The notes: a model not told the origin generated them from the letters alone. 27,621 nucleotides of DNA from Phialocephala subalpina (GCA_900073065.1 FJOG01000070.1:1-27621); one strand, 5' to 3'. Positions 1 to 9,591 are shown, numbered from the stretch's first letter. Made by a program: numbers and translations.

Positions 1-1190
1 TTATTAAGTATAGCGCAAAAACTCAAAACGGGTGATTTAAATAGTATACTACCAATAGTTTGGTAGATTAACGCTAAATATAATCGCCGGATAGTATGCT
101 TAAAAGCTAGCTCCGCCTCTTCTTCATCCTTTAAAACTAAAACCTTTTATAATCTCGTTTATAGCTTAAATTTATTAAGCAATTAATTAGATAATATCCC
201 CAAGTAGTATTTAATCTAACTAAGCCCGCGTAAAATGACCGCCTTCACAATATACTACTTGGTAGTAATACACTAATAGCTGCTTTATAATAGTAAAGTA
301 CGTAATTAAAGTCAACGCGTTCTTAAAATACTAGAACCCGTCTACTTTACTTAATACTCCAATATAGAATTCGTTTAAGATATTAGCGCGCTACTAGGTC
401 ATTTTCCGATCGGGCGAAGTGTCGCTATATAATCGGTACGCATCTCTTAAGACAGCCTTAATTACAATTAAAATTCGGACGAGATTAAAATCCTCGGTAT
501 CCTCACTACCCGCATTAAGCTCTTTTTTCGGCGGCAGCTTATACGAGCTCCATATCTCCTCATCCTTTAACGTAATCATATAATACGGGAACGCTATTCG
601 CTCGAGCTAAAAAACCCTCTTCGACTTAGAATCCCCGAAATCATGCACGATACTAGTTTACTCTTCAATATCACCCTTTACATCCTTATAATCCTTCTTT
701 AACTTCTCAAATAACTCCTTCTCAAGTTATATCGAGAGAATAGAATTATTGGCTTGCTTAAATACCCTTCCCTTCTCTTTATCGTTTATTACTACAAAGT
801 AATCGATTCGTCTAAACGCAGTAAAGTATATTTAAAGCTTAATTGGCCTCTATAACGCGCATAACTTATAAACAGTAGCCTTAACCTTATGCGCTTAAAG
901 CATATACTTCCTCATTTCCCGAAAATATCGAGTCTAATACCCGCAGTTTAATTATAAGCAATAAAACCCATCATATATTGCTAAGTACTTAATCACTTGA
1001 TATTTATCCTCAACTCGAGGCTTATACTACTTCAGCTCTGCGAGCGTTCTTAGACTATAGGTACTAAGCAACTCAAAGGTCGTCTTAAGCTCTTAGTCTA
1101 AAAATCGGTATAATTCTGCCCGCAAGTGATATTCTTAGCTTCGATGGCCTAAAATAATACAAAAATAACAAGTATGACATATAACCACCC
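1..1190 (-). pseudogene. RIP-degraded DUF3505 / telomere-linked-helicase-like gene relic
   Basis: One minus-strand frame can be read from about 1140 down to about 150, broken only by TAA/TAG/TGA codons; a single frameshift near 130-150 leads to a further readable stretch to position 1. The reading resembles the N-terminal part of the fungal DUF3505 / telomere-linked RecQ-helicase-like family: a degenerate Cys/His finger around 870-960 (GFYC, NCGY, YFREMRKYM), then RPIKL and YFTAF, then LLVYYYQVVY and GHFTR near 225-290, and finally YQTIGS, KSPVLSFCAIL near position 1. Stops fall where Gln or Trp is expected and Tyr where His is expected, as RIP gives. The helicase part, if present, lies outside the window. 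The only clean open stretch is 394-579. Assignment is from remembered family patterns; exact family membership is inference. Confidence 0.7.
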
Positions 1191-1402
1191 GATAGACTAA
1201 GTTATAAAAGAGAAAGCTCATCGTAAATGTTTTGGGGGAAGTAGGAGGAGTATAAGGAAAGTGGTGTCTAACCCGAATAGTGTCTAAACCGAATGCTACT
1301 TAGTCATCGCTCACGGGCCAATCCGCACCTCGCGATTTTGGTGTTTGAGTCAAAAAGCTCCCTCACATAAGAAGTAGCTAGAAACGATTCGGAGTAAAGG
1401 AT

Positions 1403-2491
1403 CTAATCAGAGAAGTTTCGTGCGATCCCAGCGCAAATACGGTCAAGAATTCCTACAACCTCATCCCATAGCTTCAACTGAACTTCACGACCTTCTTCAC
1501 TGCGCACAAACGCCGACGGTCTAGATATTGTGAGCAACAGATTAGATTTAATGGTCGATGGAAGGACCCACTCTTCAATACGGCAATCGCTAAGGTATTT
1601 CCCATTCGTTTCTTGCGTCGCTGTAGCACCAAATAAGATGGCACGACTACCCATTTCGGTCGTACGGGCAAAAAGCAGATCCAAGAAGAAACGGACCGTT
1701 TGCGACAAAAGGTATTTACTCCGGCCTAACCCTGATTTGCAAAAGCCGGGGTTGACACTGTTGATAATGACGGTTGGTTGGCTGTCGACTCTGTTCGCTC
1801 TTATAGCTAGCTCCTGCGTGAGTTGCAGGGCCATGAGTTTTGATATAGGATACCGCCTAGCCATATCTGACGAAGATGTGTTGGCATTAAGACTTGCCAA
1901 TATCTCCGGATTTGAACGTTCCGGAAAGTTTGCGAAAGCATGAAGCTCGCTCACAACAATAGTGAGCCGTGGCTGGATGTTGTATTGAGTTGCCGTTTTC
2001 TTGAGCAAGGGCAGCATTGAGCCAGCAAGAAGAAAGGTGCCGAGTACGTTGACCGTTAAAGTCGCTTCATAATCTTCAGCGGCCTCATATGATGTCGCAA
2101 TGATGCCAGCATTCTCCACTAAGCAGTCCAGTCGGTCCAATTTTCTGGCTGCAAGACTTCCGAACTCTTTGACTGAATCAAAGCTGGATAGGTCTAGAGG
2201 CCAGACCTCTACGATACCTGTGCGGCCAGTAGCTTCCTCCAACTTCTTGCGTGCAGCTTCCCCGCGATCAACGCTCCTGACGGCTAAGATCACGCGGGTA
2301 GCGTTCAGACGCACCATATGCTGAGCAACTTCAAACGCTAGTCCGGCGTTGGCACCAGTGACTATACATGTCTGACCAGAAAAGTCAGAATTGGGTTCCG
2401 GGAGGGTGAGGAATAATTGCGAATACAAGATCTTTAATGTTGGCGATATGACGGGGTCCCAAAGTGAAGGGCGGAAGGGAATTCTGGTCAT
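1403..2491 (-). CDS. Short-chain dehydrogenase/reductase (SDR), retinol-dehydrogenase-like
   Basis: Single-exon gene of 362 aa from the ATG at 2491; the open frame runs further upstream to 2686 but that extension has no SDR character, so the inner Met is preferred. It is an NAD(P)-dependent Rossmann-fold oxidoreductase. Visible motifs: TGANAGLA at residues 45-52 (cofactor loop, last Gly of TGxxxGxG replaced by Ala), LDL at 99-101, NAG at 127-129, catalytic Ser181 in VVSEL, and YPISK with Tyr214/Lys218. A C-terminal extension of about 140 aa is typical of fungal RDH/WW-oxidoreductase-like SDRs. It is divergent from the NmrA-like gene across a 612-bp shared promoter. Substrate is unknown. No nonsense or frameshift is seen although a RIP relic begins 210 bp downstream. 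Confidence 0.9.
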   Translation of the reverse strand: MTRIPFRPSLWDPVISPTLKILYSQLFLTLPEPNSDFSGQTCIVTGANAGLAFEVAQHMVRLNATRVILAVRSVDRGEAARKKLEEATGRTGIVEVWPLDLSSFDSVKEFGSLAARKLDRLDCLVENAGIIATSYEAAEDYEATLTVNVLGTFLLAGSMLPLLKKTATQYNIQPRLTIVVSELHAFANFPERSNPEILASLNANTSSSDMARRYPISKLMALQLTQELAIRANRVDSQPTVIINSVNPGFCKSGLGRSKYLLSQTVRFFLDLLFARTTEMGSRAILFGATATQETNGKYLSDCRIEEWVLPSTIKSNLLLTISRPSAFVRSEEGREVQLKLWDEVVGILDRICAGIARNFSD

Positions 2492-3103
2492 GTTTGAGAC
2501 AGTAAAAATAGTATGGAAACAAGACAAGGGACGTTGAATGGGCACGAAATGATCAGATCTTATATGCGAGCGACACTCACTTATCGCAATTAAAACAGTG
2601 GCGTGGAAACACGAAACTTGGGTGGGCATGGCTGAGTAGACTAGGAATTGAGGGAGGCGCCAGTTTCCGCCAGTGCCGAAGCGCATTCCAGTAGCGGGCT
2701 GGATAACCGCAGAAGTTAGCTTTTATGAGGTGTCGATGAGCATTGAGTCTTGCCAAGAGGGATTTGAACCAACGATACGATAACATACTGGCGATGACAA
2801 AGATGAGGAAGCGATATCGACGCGATGTGGGATGTGGGATGCCCCGATGTGGGATTTGGGATGCCCGATGTGGGATGTCCACAAACGGAGGCGCGGGTTG
2901 CTGTATCTAACTAATGGCAGTATGCCGTGCATAGAAGCGCTTTTGTCAGCCGTGGTGACAGTTCCGACAAGCTTTGACGTTCAGGAACCAGGTTGGGACG
3001 GGCGTGGCCGTGTTGCGAGACTATAAACACTGGTTTTGCCCAGAATGCTGAAGCTAAGCCCCCATCCAAATCTGTCTTCCTACACTATTATACTATACAC
3101 AAG
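2492..3103. promoter_or_regulatory. Divergent promoter between SDR and NmrA-like genes
   Basis: A 612-bp gap between two divergently transcribed oxidoreductase genes, so both promoters must lie here. It holds the short tandem repeat at 2824-2880. Short frames in it (for example 2577-2882 minus) are repeat-driven and not convincing genes. No specific factor site is recognised. Confidence 0.5.
2824..2880. repeat. Short tandem repeat, ~21-22 bp unit, 2.6 copies
   Basis: Two copies of GATGTGGGAT(G/T)TGGGATGCCC (2824-2845, 2846-2866) followed by a partial third copy to 2880. Within each unit TGGGAT is itself repeated. It lies in the divergent promoter. Confidence 0.85.
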
Positions 3104-4177
3104 ATGTCTGTCGTAGCAGTTGCCGGAGGCACCGGCAGCATTGGCCGGTCTGTTGTCGAAGAGATCGTGGCGGATGGCAAGTACGAGGTCATCGTCTTGA
3201 GTCGAAAGGTTTGGTTCTTTAGTCCATGGTTCATTATGCTGCAACCTCGAAGCTAACGATGCCCATTTGCTCAGGCCGACCCAGAGCTGGAGAAGACTCT
3301 TGGCTCTCGCATCGTCACCGTTGACTACTCCGATCCCGGCAGTCTTGCTATCCTATTCGAGGAAAACCGCGTCAATACGGTCATTTCTGCTTTGGGTGGC
3401 CGTTCCCCTCCGGAGCAGGAACACGCCCTTGTCCAAGCTGCTGAGAAGTCTAGTGTCACCAAGCGCTACATCCCAAGCGTTTGGGGTGTTAAATATCGCC
3501 CGGAAGACTCCTGGTTCTCCATCGCCGCGACAAAATTGGAAGTCTTTAAGGCACTGGATAAGACACAATTGGAATGGACTGTGATTGCCAACGGGTTTTT
3601 CCTTGATTACTGGGGAATCCCGAAGATCAAGACGTACTTGAGCCCGCAGACTCTGGTCCTTGACGTTGCCGGCAAGAAAGCCGCGATTCCAGGCACCGGT
3701 GGGAAGCCTATTGTCTTTACTTACACCGGAGATGTTGCCAAATTCACGGCAAAGCTGCTGACGTTGAAGAAGTGGGAGTCGGTGTCTTATATCGTGGGGG
3801 ACAGACTGACCTGGGAGGAGTTTGTGAAGCTTTCCCAAGAGATTACGGGTGCGTATAAGCTAGAGGAGCACCTAGATTCCCTTGGGGGAATTCCTCTGCT
3901 TTGAAAGCTAACGGAGCATATTATAGGCGAGAAGATCGAAGTCACCTATGATTCAGTTGAGCTACTCAAGTCAGGCAAGATCACTGAGCTTCCGGGTCAT
4001 GTTTACGCCTATGACTTCTTCACTAAAGAAGCGCTTCAGGGCATGCTGTCTCAATTCGGCCTCCTATTCGAGCAGGGAGTGTTTGATTTCCAGCCCGAGC
4101 AAAGTCTCAACGACTTGTTCCCAGAGATCAAGCCAAAGTCTGCTCGAGACGTTCTGGAGATTGGATGGAAGAAATGA
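3104..4177 (+). CDS. NmrA-like / isoflavone-reductase-like NAD(P)-binding protein
   Basis: Three exons: 3104-3208, 3275-3848, 3927-4177 (309 aa). Intron 1 is 66 nt with branch GCTAAC and acceptor CTCAG; intron 2 is 78 nt with donor GTGCGT, branch GCTAAC and acceptor TATAG, phase 1. The start is the Met before VVAVAGGTGSIG; an in-frame upstream Met at 2993 adds only non-conserved sequence. The N-terminal GGTGSIG (residues 8-14) is the dinucleotide-binding loop of the atypical SDR/NmrA family; VISALGG and the later VKYRPED and KLEVFKAL segments fit this family, as does the length of about 300 aa. It may be an NAD(P)H-dependent reductase or a redox-sensing NmrA relative; substrate unknown. It converges with the C2H2 factor gene, with 54 bp between the stop codons. 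Confidence 0.88.
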
Positions 4178-4231
4178 TCTTAGTATTTCTTTTCCCCAGA
4201 AGGCTTGATTAGGAATTCGATAGCCAACAAA

Positions 4232-5579
4232 CTAAGTCGCTGCTTCTATATCGGTTCCATCCACGGCAAAATGTGATTTGTGCATGAACAAAAAAGGCCT
4301 TGCTCGTTTCAGCACCACCGCGTAATTTTCATCCGGCTGACGGGAAATGAAGCATCCCAAAATCATCCCTGTTGTGAAGTCCCACGCAACCAGAGGACCA
4401 AGCAGACCGTACAGACGGGGACCAGGGACGCCACTTTGTGACAGATCGCTGACCAACAACGGTTCTTCACCGGGCACAGTTGATGGGCTTGCATCACTAC
4501 TCCATGATGACGAGGTTGAAGGGAACCGAATTCTCAGCTTCGAAGGGTGAAGATACTCGAACGGCTTGAACATGGCGTAGTTCTCAGTGAGGATAGTGTT
4601 GATGTGGATGAAAGTTTTGAAGTGTAAGAGCACAAGTCTGGAATTCACACGATATTAACTTCCGCCCTGACGAATAAAATCGTCTTGATTCTCGTACCTC
4701 CGATATTGCTCTTCGACAATTGGGTCGAGGCCTGCGCTGTCCAAAGTGGCTTGGTCGTAGATTCCGGCATGATCAAAAGCCAAAAAGAGGTGTTTGATAT
4801 AGACAATGGATTGCGCGATCGTCTCGGGCCCCATGTATGTACAGAGAATGATGGGAATCAAGAGAGCTTGAAACAGAGCGAGACTTTTCGTCCCGAGCCC
4901 TTGAGGCATTTTCTTGTTTATTCCCAAGGGCTCTGCCTACCGGCATGTTAGCTTGGTCGCAATGTGTATGGAAAGAAGATTTAGAGGGTAGATTACCAGC
5001 TCGCGCCCAAGACATCTGACAAGGTACTCGTGTTGTTTCTTTACTTGTTCTCGATGTGCGCCTGACATGCAAAGGCCAGCAATCAGAACGCATCGCACAA
5101 GATCCGGAGGCTGGCGTGTATTCCGGTACGTGTGCTGGTGTAAGATCGGCCAGTGAGGGTGAAAGTACTGAAAGTAGACGTCCTCTAGGGCGGTTCGATG
5201 AATTGCGTCGCAGAGGAGGGGGTTCGTCGAGGGTGCCGGCGGCCAGATGCCCTCCTCGGGTGGGAACAGATGTGGCTGGAGCTCCGCCTCGACTTGGGTA
5301 TCAAGGCTGTCTGCTTGTACGACCTGTCCTTCAGCAGATTCGGCGGAAGTCCCGGAAGAATGCGTCAGAGATACATGGCGGCTGAGGAGATCTCTACAAC
5401 AGTCGTCAGTGAGGCAACAGTCGCCAGCGAATTTGTCAAACTCACTTCCGATTGAAGGACGCGGGACAACGGTCGCATTTGAATTCACGGAGGTTATTGT
5501 GGTCTTTCTGATGTCGCGAGAGGTGCTCCTTTCTGACATAAGAGCGACTACAACCAGGATAAGTGCAATGGAACCCCAT
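4232..5579 (-). CDS. C2H2 zinc-finger transcription factor with fungal-TF domain
   Basis: Four exons on the minus strand: 5579-5446, 5393-4997, 4936-4698, 4637-4232 (391 aa). Introns are 52, 60 and 60 nt, with donors GTGAGT, GTAATC, GTACGA and acceptors TGTAG, GGTAG, TCCAG. Splicing reveals two classical fingers: Cys5, Cys10, His23, His27, and Cys35, Cys38, His51, His56. The second finger is split by intron 1, so unspliced translation hides it. The rest resembles the fungal-specific transcription-factor (middle homology) region: YFQYFHPHWPILHQ, then LFQALLIPIILCTY, EEQYRRL and RIRFPST. It is short for the class. Position beside SDR and NmrA-like genes suggests a local pathway regulator, which is inference. 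A mariner relic starts 168 bp upstream of its ATG, so the native promoter may be truncated. Confidence 0.85.
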
Positions 5580-5747
5580 GTCAATTTCGGATAATTGAAG
5601 CTCGGGTGGTTCTCGTGAATGAATGAAGCCTATTACGCCCGGCTAAGCCTTAACGAGCCTAGGATCAAAAGTCTGTGTTTTATAGGCTATTTTAGCGAGC
5701 TGATTGCGATAACCTCACTTCTAAACGCACTGACCTTTTTAACAATC

Positions 5748-6570
5748 ATGGCTACCACTCCACCTAATCCAGAGTATCTTCTAGGCTTCGAAATCCTTAT
5801 AAAACACAACGAAGCGATACACTAGCTTGTGAACTTCGCTGGCATCCCAATTCCAAAGCTAGAAGCGTACTATAAGCTTAGTTATACCTCGATCCTTAAG
5901 GTTTTCTATTATGAGACTTTAGAGCGCGCTCGGCCTTCCCGCACCAATCAACCTCGAATACTAAATAAACCATAAGTACGCTAGATTATTATTTATATTA
6001 ATTCTTTTTAGGAGCATCGAACCTTTAACTACTAGTACCTCCATGGTAAGTTATACTTAGAGTATAATACTTAAACGCTCGAATGCCAATTAAAGGAAGC
6101 CGGTTACTATAAATATATAGTATGCCAAAAACCCTGTTTCATATTGCTCTAGGCAAACAGACGAATAATCTAAGGGCTTAGGCATATCTTCTAGAAGAGA
6201 GAGTTTAAATAAAAAAGGATCTTATGGTCTAATAAATTTATATTCTTAGTAAATAGAAAAATAATTAAGCAGAAAGTTACCCGGAATCTCTGCGAGCCTT
6301 TTTGCAATAATTACATCTAGTATTAATTCCACCGCGGCGGTACCATACTTGTGAATGCTTAGGGGGCAATTAGATATAATTATAAGAGCCCTTTGGTATT
6401 TGTCAAGGGATCTGGCAAAAAAAGAGCATTCACACAAAAGGATTACTTCTCGCAGATCCTCACACCTCACATCGAGTCTATTTTAGAGGATTTTGGGGCC
6501 CATACACATACCGCATTATTTCATGGAAGGACGTGTTCTCAGAGAAGCCATAGAAGCTGCAGATTGGGGA
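5748..6570 (+). pseudogene. RIP-degraded Tc1/mariner-type transposase relic
   Basis: A single plus frame from ATG 5748 is readable to about 6490, broken only by stops of RIP type (TAG at 5823, then many). The N-terminal 70 codons fit a helix-turn-helix region. Mid-protein, LKEAGYYK, CQKP and ANRRII match the Tc1/mariner pattern before the first catalytic Asp. RILWSNKF near 6213-6236 fits the W(T/S)DE catalytic block with Asp changed to Asn and Glu to Lys by G-to-A. FHRGGTI, GAIRYNYKSPLVF and FTQKDY then IESILEDF follow. A one-base shift near 6520 precedes a HRSCR match; the block with the third catalytic residue is absent, so the element is 3'-truncated near 6570. No terminal inverted repeats were found. 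Confidence 0.82.
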
Positions 6571-6672
6571 CCGTCCTGAGTAAGTTACTAATGGCGTCCA
6601 TTCCCAGTCTTTTGCTAATATGATCATAGCGTCTTCATCATCGACACTTATGGGGCACCTGGTTTCTGCGGC

Positions 6673-7545
6673 ATGACCAGAGACGAGACGTCAAAATTGC
6701 TACTTGTTGGAAACTTTGCTGAGCGAAGAGTCCAAACATGCTTCCTTGAAATCGGAACCAGCCAGTTCGGCCCTAACGAATATAAGCTGGTCAAGATTAA
6801 CAAGAAAGTGTACGCATGGCTCCGCGATCACAAGCCCTCGACACACGATATTCTGGACAATATTCAGAAGAAATCGGATGCATGGTTCGGCGACCATAAA
6901 GCTACAATTCACGGTGGCGCTCTAGTCAGAGGTCATTACCTGGGTGAAATTGCTCATCGAACAGAAGACTTACCACTTGCTGCTATTTTCCATGAAATTT
7001 ACATTTTGGAAAAAGACCCCTTAACTCCCAAGCACCCCAGCGATTTCTGGCTGCACAAGGACTCCAAGAACGCACTCGAATGGCGCCAAGAGATGATGAA
7101 GCTTATCAACAACGAACTCGTCACCGATAAGCAGTACATCCAGATCACCCGTGGTTCTCTGACCATGCAGACACATCGGATGGAGAAAGATAAGACATTC
7201 AAGCGAAACTCGTGTGGCATCTCTATGACTCCAAACACCTCTCAGTCCTCTAACCAGAGCGAGACAGTGCACCAGCAAGGCATGGACCAAGGCGATGCTG
7301 CGATATCAACGGAGGGTAGCAGTGCTGGCACCCAGAACAGACAGGAAGACACTGCTTCCGTTGAGGTCGCAAAGGCAGGCAAACGCATTGCTGAAGATAG
7401 CGAACCAATTGGCGACGAGGCGACATCAAAGCGCTTGCGTTTGAACATCGAGGATACAAATTCAGAGCCAGTCGACCTTGAAATGACGAAATATGGAGAT
7501 GTCGTTCCAGAGGCATGGATCATTTCTGAGGAGATGTCGTGGTGA
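6673..7545 (+). CDS. Orphan protein, probable nuclear, 5' end uncertain
   Basis: An intact 290-codon frame with good codon use; family not recognised. The open frame extends upstream to 6630, directly after a consensus intron (donor GTAAGT at 6580, branch GCTAAT, acceptor TCATAG at 6629, 50 nt). The true gene may therefore begin in an earlier exon that now overlaps the mariner relic; in the phase needed, that exon has a TAG 21 nt before its end. The ATG at 6673 is the first in frame. Visible: an internal similarity (AWLRDHK.STHDI and AWFGDHKATIHGG, residues about 48-60 and 75-88), a central mixed region, then a Ser/Gln/Glu-rich C-terminal third with a basic GKR...KRLRL pair that could be a bipartite nuclear localisation signal. 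No catalytic motif is seen. Confidence 0.6.
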   Translation: MTRDETSKLLLVGNFAERRVQTCFLEIGTSQFGPNEYKLVKINKKVYAWLRDHKPSTHDILDNIQKKSDAWFGDHKATIHGGALVRGHYLGEIAHRTEDLPLAAIFHEIYILEKDPLTPKHPSDFWLHKDSKNALEWRQEMMKLINNELVTDKQYIQITRGSLTMQTHRMEKDKTFKRNSCGISMTPNTSQSSNQSETVHQQGMDQGDAAISTEGSSAGTQNRQEDTASVEVAKAGKRIAEDSEPIGDEATSKRLRLNIEDTNSEPVDLEMTKYGDVVPEAWIISEEMSW

Positions 7546-7692
7546 ATGTTGAATCCCAGGTCGACTGGGCGAAGGCGCGGAAGTGCATCGAGTCTTCCAC
7601 GATTTTCCATTTGGTTTCGAGATCTGATTGAGATGGCCGAAGACGCGCCATCGTGGTGACTGGCGTTCTGGCCGCATCTGCACTCCTTCAGT

Positions 7693-8192
7693 GACTCTGC
7701 TTAGTGGTCTATTCCGGTATGAAGATCGCTATTCTTTAGGAGATGCATTGCTAACATCCCCAGGATTTTTCGAAAGCATCGACATCCCGATGATTTTAAA
7801 TTCATTGCTTATGCCCCATGCATTGGGTCCATCTTACCACATCCACAAATGCTTAACCCACCCATACTCACGACCACCCACAAGTAGCTCACTTATTGTG
7901 GTGGGGATTGCCTTAGTGCTGCCTGGGGTTGCTTGGGACTACGACTCTGCTTAGTGGTCTATTCCGGTATGAAGATCGCTATTCTTTAGGAGATGCATTG
8001 CTAACATCCCCAGGATTTTTCGAAAGCATCGACATCCCGATGATTTTAAATTCATTGCTTATGCCCCATGCATTGGGTCCATCTTACCACATCCACAAAT
8101 GCTTAACCCACCCATACTCACGACCACCCACAAGTAGCTCACTTATTGTGGTGGGGATTGCCTTAGTGCTGCCTGGGGTTGCTTGGGACTAC
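7693..8192. repeat. Exact 250-bp tandem duplication
   Basis: Copy 1 is 7693-7942 and copy 2 is 7943-8192. I see no difference between them when read line by line, and they abut without spacer. The unit length is not a multiple of three, so the open frames it creates (7628-7954 and 7929-8228) are shifted duplicates rather than a repeat protein. Copies do not begin TG and end CA, and there is no internal region between them, so they are not LTRs. It is either a very recent duplication or an assembly artefact. Confidence 0.95.
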
Positions 8193-8280
8193 AAGAGAAA
8201 ATCTTTATGGAACCAAGTATCAACATGATAACCCTGGGTAGTGCAGCCATCAAACCATATATCCTAGCTATGGCAAGGAT

Positions 8281-8461
8281 CAGCGTGATTAAACATAATG
8301 CAGCTAATGCATTATAATCATGATTAAATTGCATTTTTATATACAAATCATATAATTACACTGCATTATAATCTGCATTTTTGCATTATGATTAGCAGAA
8401 TTTTCTTGTAATTACATTATGATTAGGAGGGGATAATATAATGTAATTATTTAACACGCTG
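8281..8461. mobile_element. hAT-like MITE, 181 bp, with 8-bp target-site duplication
   Basis: Left end is CAGCGTGATTAAA (8281-8293); the reverse complement of the right end is CAGCGTGTTAAATAATT, giving terminal inverted repeats of about 12-16 bp with one gap. Flanks are GCAAGGAT (8273-8280) and GCAAGGAC (8462-8469), a 7/8 match in the position and length expected of a hAT target-site duplication. The interior is AT-rich, has no coding capacity, and carries several copies of CATTATAATC / CATTATGATTA, resembling subterminal transposase-binding repeats. The flanks on the minus strand stay in one open frame when the element is skipped, so it may have landed in a former coding segment; that part is speculative. 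Confidence 0.8.
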
Positions 8462-8469
8462 GCAAGGAC

Positions 8470-9324
8470 AATATCACCCTTTCGATATCCCAGCCTTGCC
8501 AGGACATTGGTGGATGGCCGGTAAGGAACCACACCTGGTTGGACGTTGTACGCATTGCTTCGGGAACCTAGTCCCGGAATACCCTGATTGATTTGGCCGG
8601 GTGGGACAAGGGGACAGTAGAAGATAAAGTAGAGGGGAGGTTCGGAACCGAAGCAGCGAGAGTAATGCAATTGATGCTACCAATTGACATTATCATTCAC
8701 TGCTTGATGGTACGCCGGTATCGATCCACTTGTCATACGTTCCTTGATACTCCCAGATCTAGCTACACACTGTATGCTCTGGAAATTCACTATTATGGAG
8801 GCTTGCCTCGAAATGCGGAATTGATATCCAAAGGCTCATCTAAAACTAGAAAGGCATTATTGTGTGGCTAAACTAAAAGAGTATTGGGAGTTAGGACAGT
8901 GATACGTACTGCACTTTGTCTCGACATCTCTAGGCGACCTGCTATGCCGTATCGAAGGATCCCGAGCCCGCCCAAGCTCCATCCAAGACACTTCTCAACC
9001 TGGGAATCGATATGGACGTTAAAAGAAGATGGTGCGTACAAGAGGTCAAGAAAACCTTGAAGGCGCTTGCATGATTTGGAGTAGCTCCTGAACAGTGAGG
9101 AAGGGGACGTGGACGAAGACTGCGCGTTCAATAGGGCACTTAGATTGTTACAGTTACATGGTAGCATTAGACTGAATTCTGCTGGGATGATAAAGTATTT
9201 TCGATTTTGGGGCTGCTATAGACAATATTGTGTGTAGAAAGCCATTCATCATAGTCCTGCTGAGGGCGTAGATGAGTATTAGAGAATGGAACTGGGGTCT
9301 CGCTCAATCCATCTGGTCTGCGTC
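8470..9324. other. No convincing gene
   Basis: Only short overlapping frames on both strands (for example 8392-8670 and 8868-9167 minus) with no recognised domain, splice structure or clear start. The minus frame 8392-8670 is partly supplied by the MITE. Probably decayed intergenic or pseudogene sequence. Confidence 0.4.
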
Positions 9325-9591
9325 TTAAATATCAAGATCCATTAGGGTGGCTTCATCCTCACCCTCCTGCACCGGTCCCGTCGACCCATACCGACGCTCC
9401 AACTGAAGCGCCCTCCGGCACAACTCCAGCTGCGCTTCCAACATCGCAACCCGATACTCCAACACTCTCACCCGCTCCTGCGTCTGGGACAGGTCCCTCA
9501 CCGCCGGGCCAAACAACCCCGACACGCCTTGCTCAATACGACTCATCACTGGACTCACCCAGTCCGTCTCCCACGTAATCAGCCTCTGCAC
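9325..9591 (-). CDS. Small coiled-coil ORF, possibly the last exon of a larger gene
   Basis: An 88-codon frame that is markedly richer in C/G than its surroundings and has C-ending codons, unlike neighbouring sequence. The product has an N-terminal WETDW...MSRIEQGVSGLFG part, a heptad-like Leu/Val/Ala-rich segment (about residues 33-66, predicted coiled coil) and an acidic tail ending DEATLMDLDI. It has no ATG; the frame opens at a GTG directly at a GTGCAG that could be a 3' splice site. An upstream frame starting ATG at about 9702 reads about 40 codons in a different phase, so an undetected intron or a frameshift may join them. Function not recognised. Confidence 0.4.
   Translation of the reverse strand: MQRLITWETDWVSPVMSRIEQGVSGLFGPAVRDLSQTQERVRVLEYRVAMLEAQLELCRRALQLERRYGSTGPVQEGEDEATLMDLDI

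Noticed and set aside
1530..1943. Plus-strand ORF opposite the SDR, and similar long antisense frames elsewhere (14143-14745, 15621-15926)
   Set aside because: They are shadows of the recognised genes and show no domain of their own.
2577..2932. Minus ORFs with repeated HRxxPH peptides
   Set aside because: Translation of the short tandem repeat in the promoter; no other coding sign.
4655..4657. Apparent premature TAA in the C2H2 factor, in the same frame as the next open segment
   Set aside because: It lies within a 60-nt intron (4638-4697) with donor GTACGA and acceptor TCCAG; splicing restores EEQYRRL, which fits the family.
5520..5584. Hydrophobic N-terminal segment of the unspliced minus frame at 5584
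   Set aside because: It is the wrong frame over the zinc-finger exon; the true start is 5579 in another frame.
7693..8192. LTR pair of a retroelement
   Set aside because: Copies abut directly with no internal region and lack TG...CA ends.
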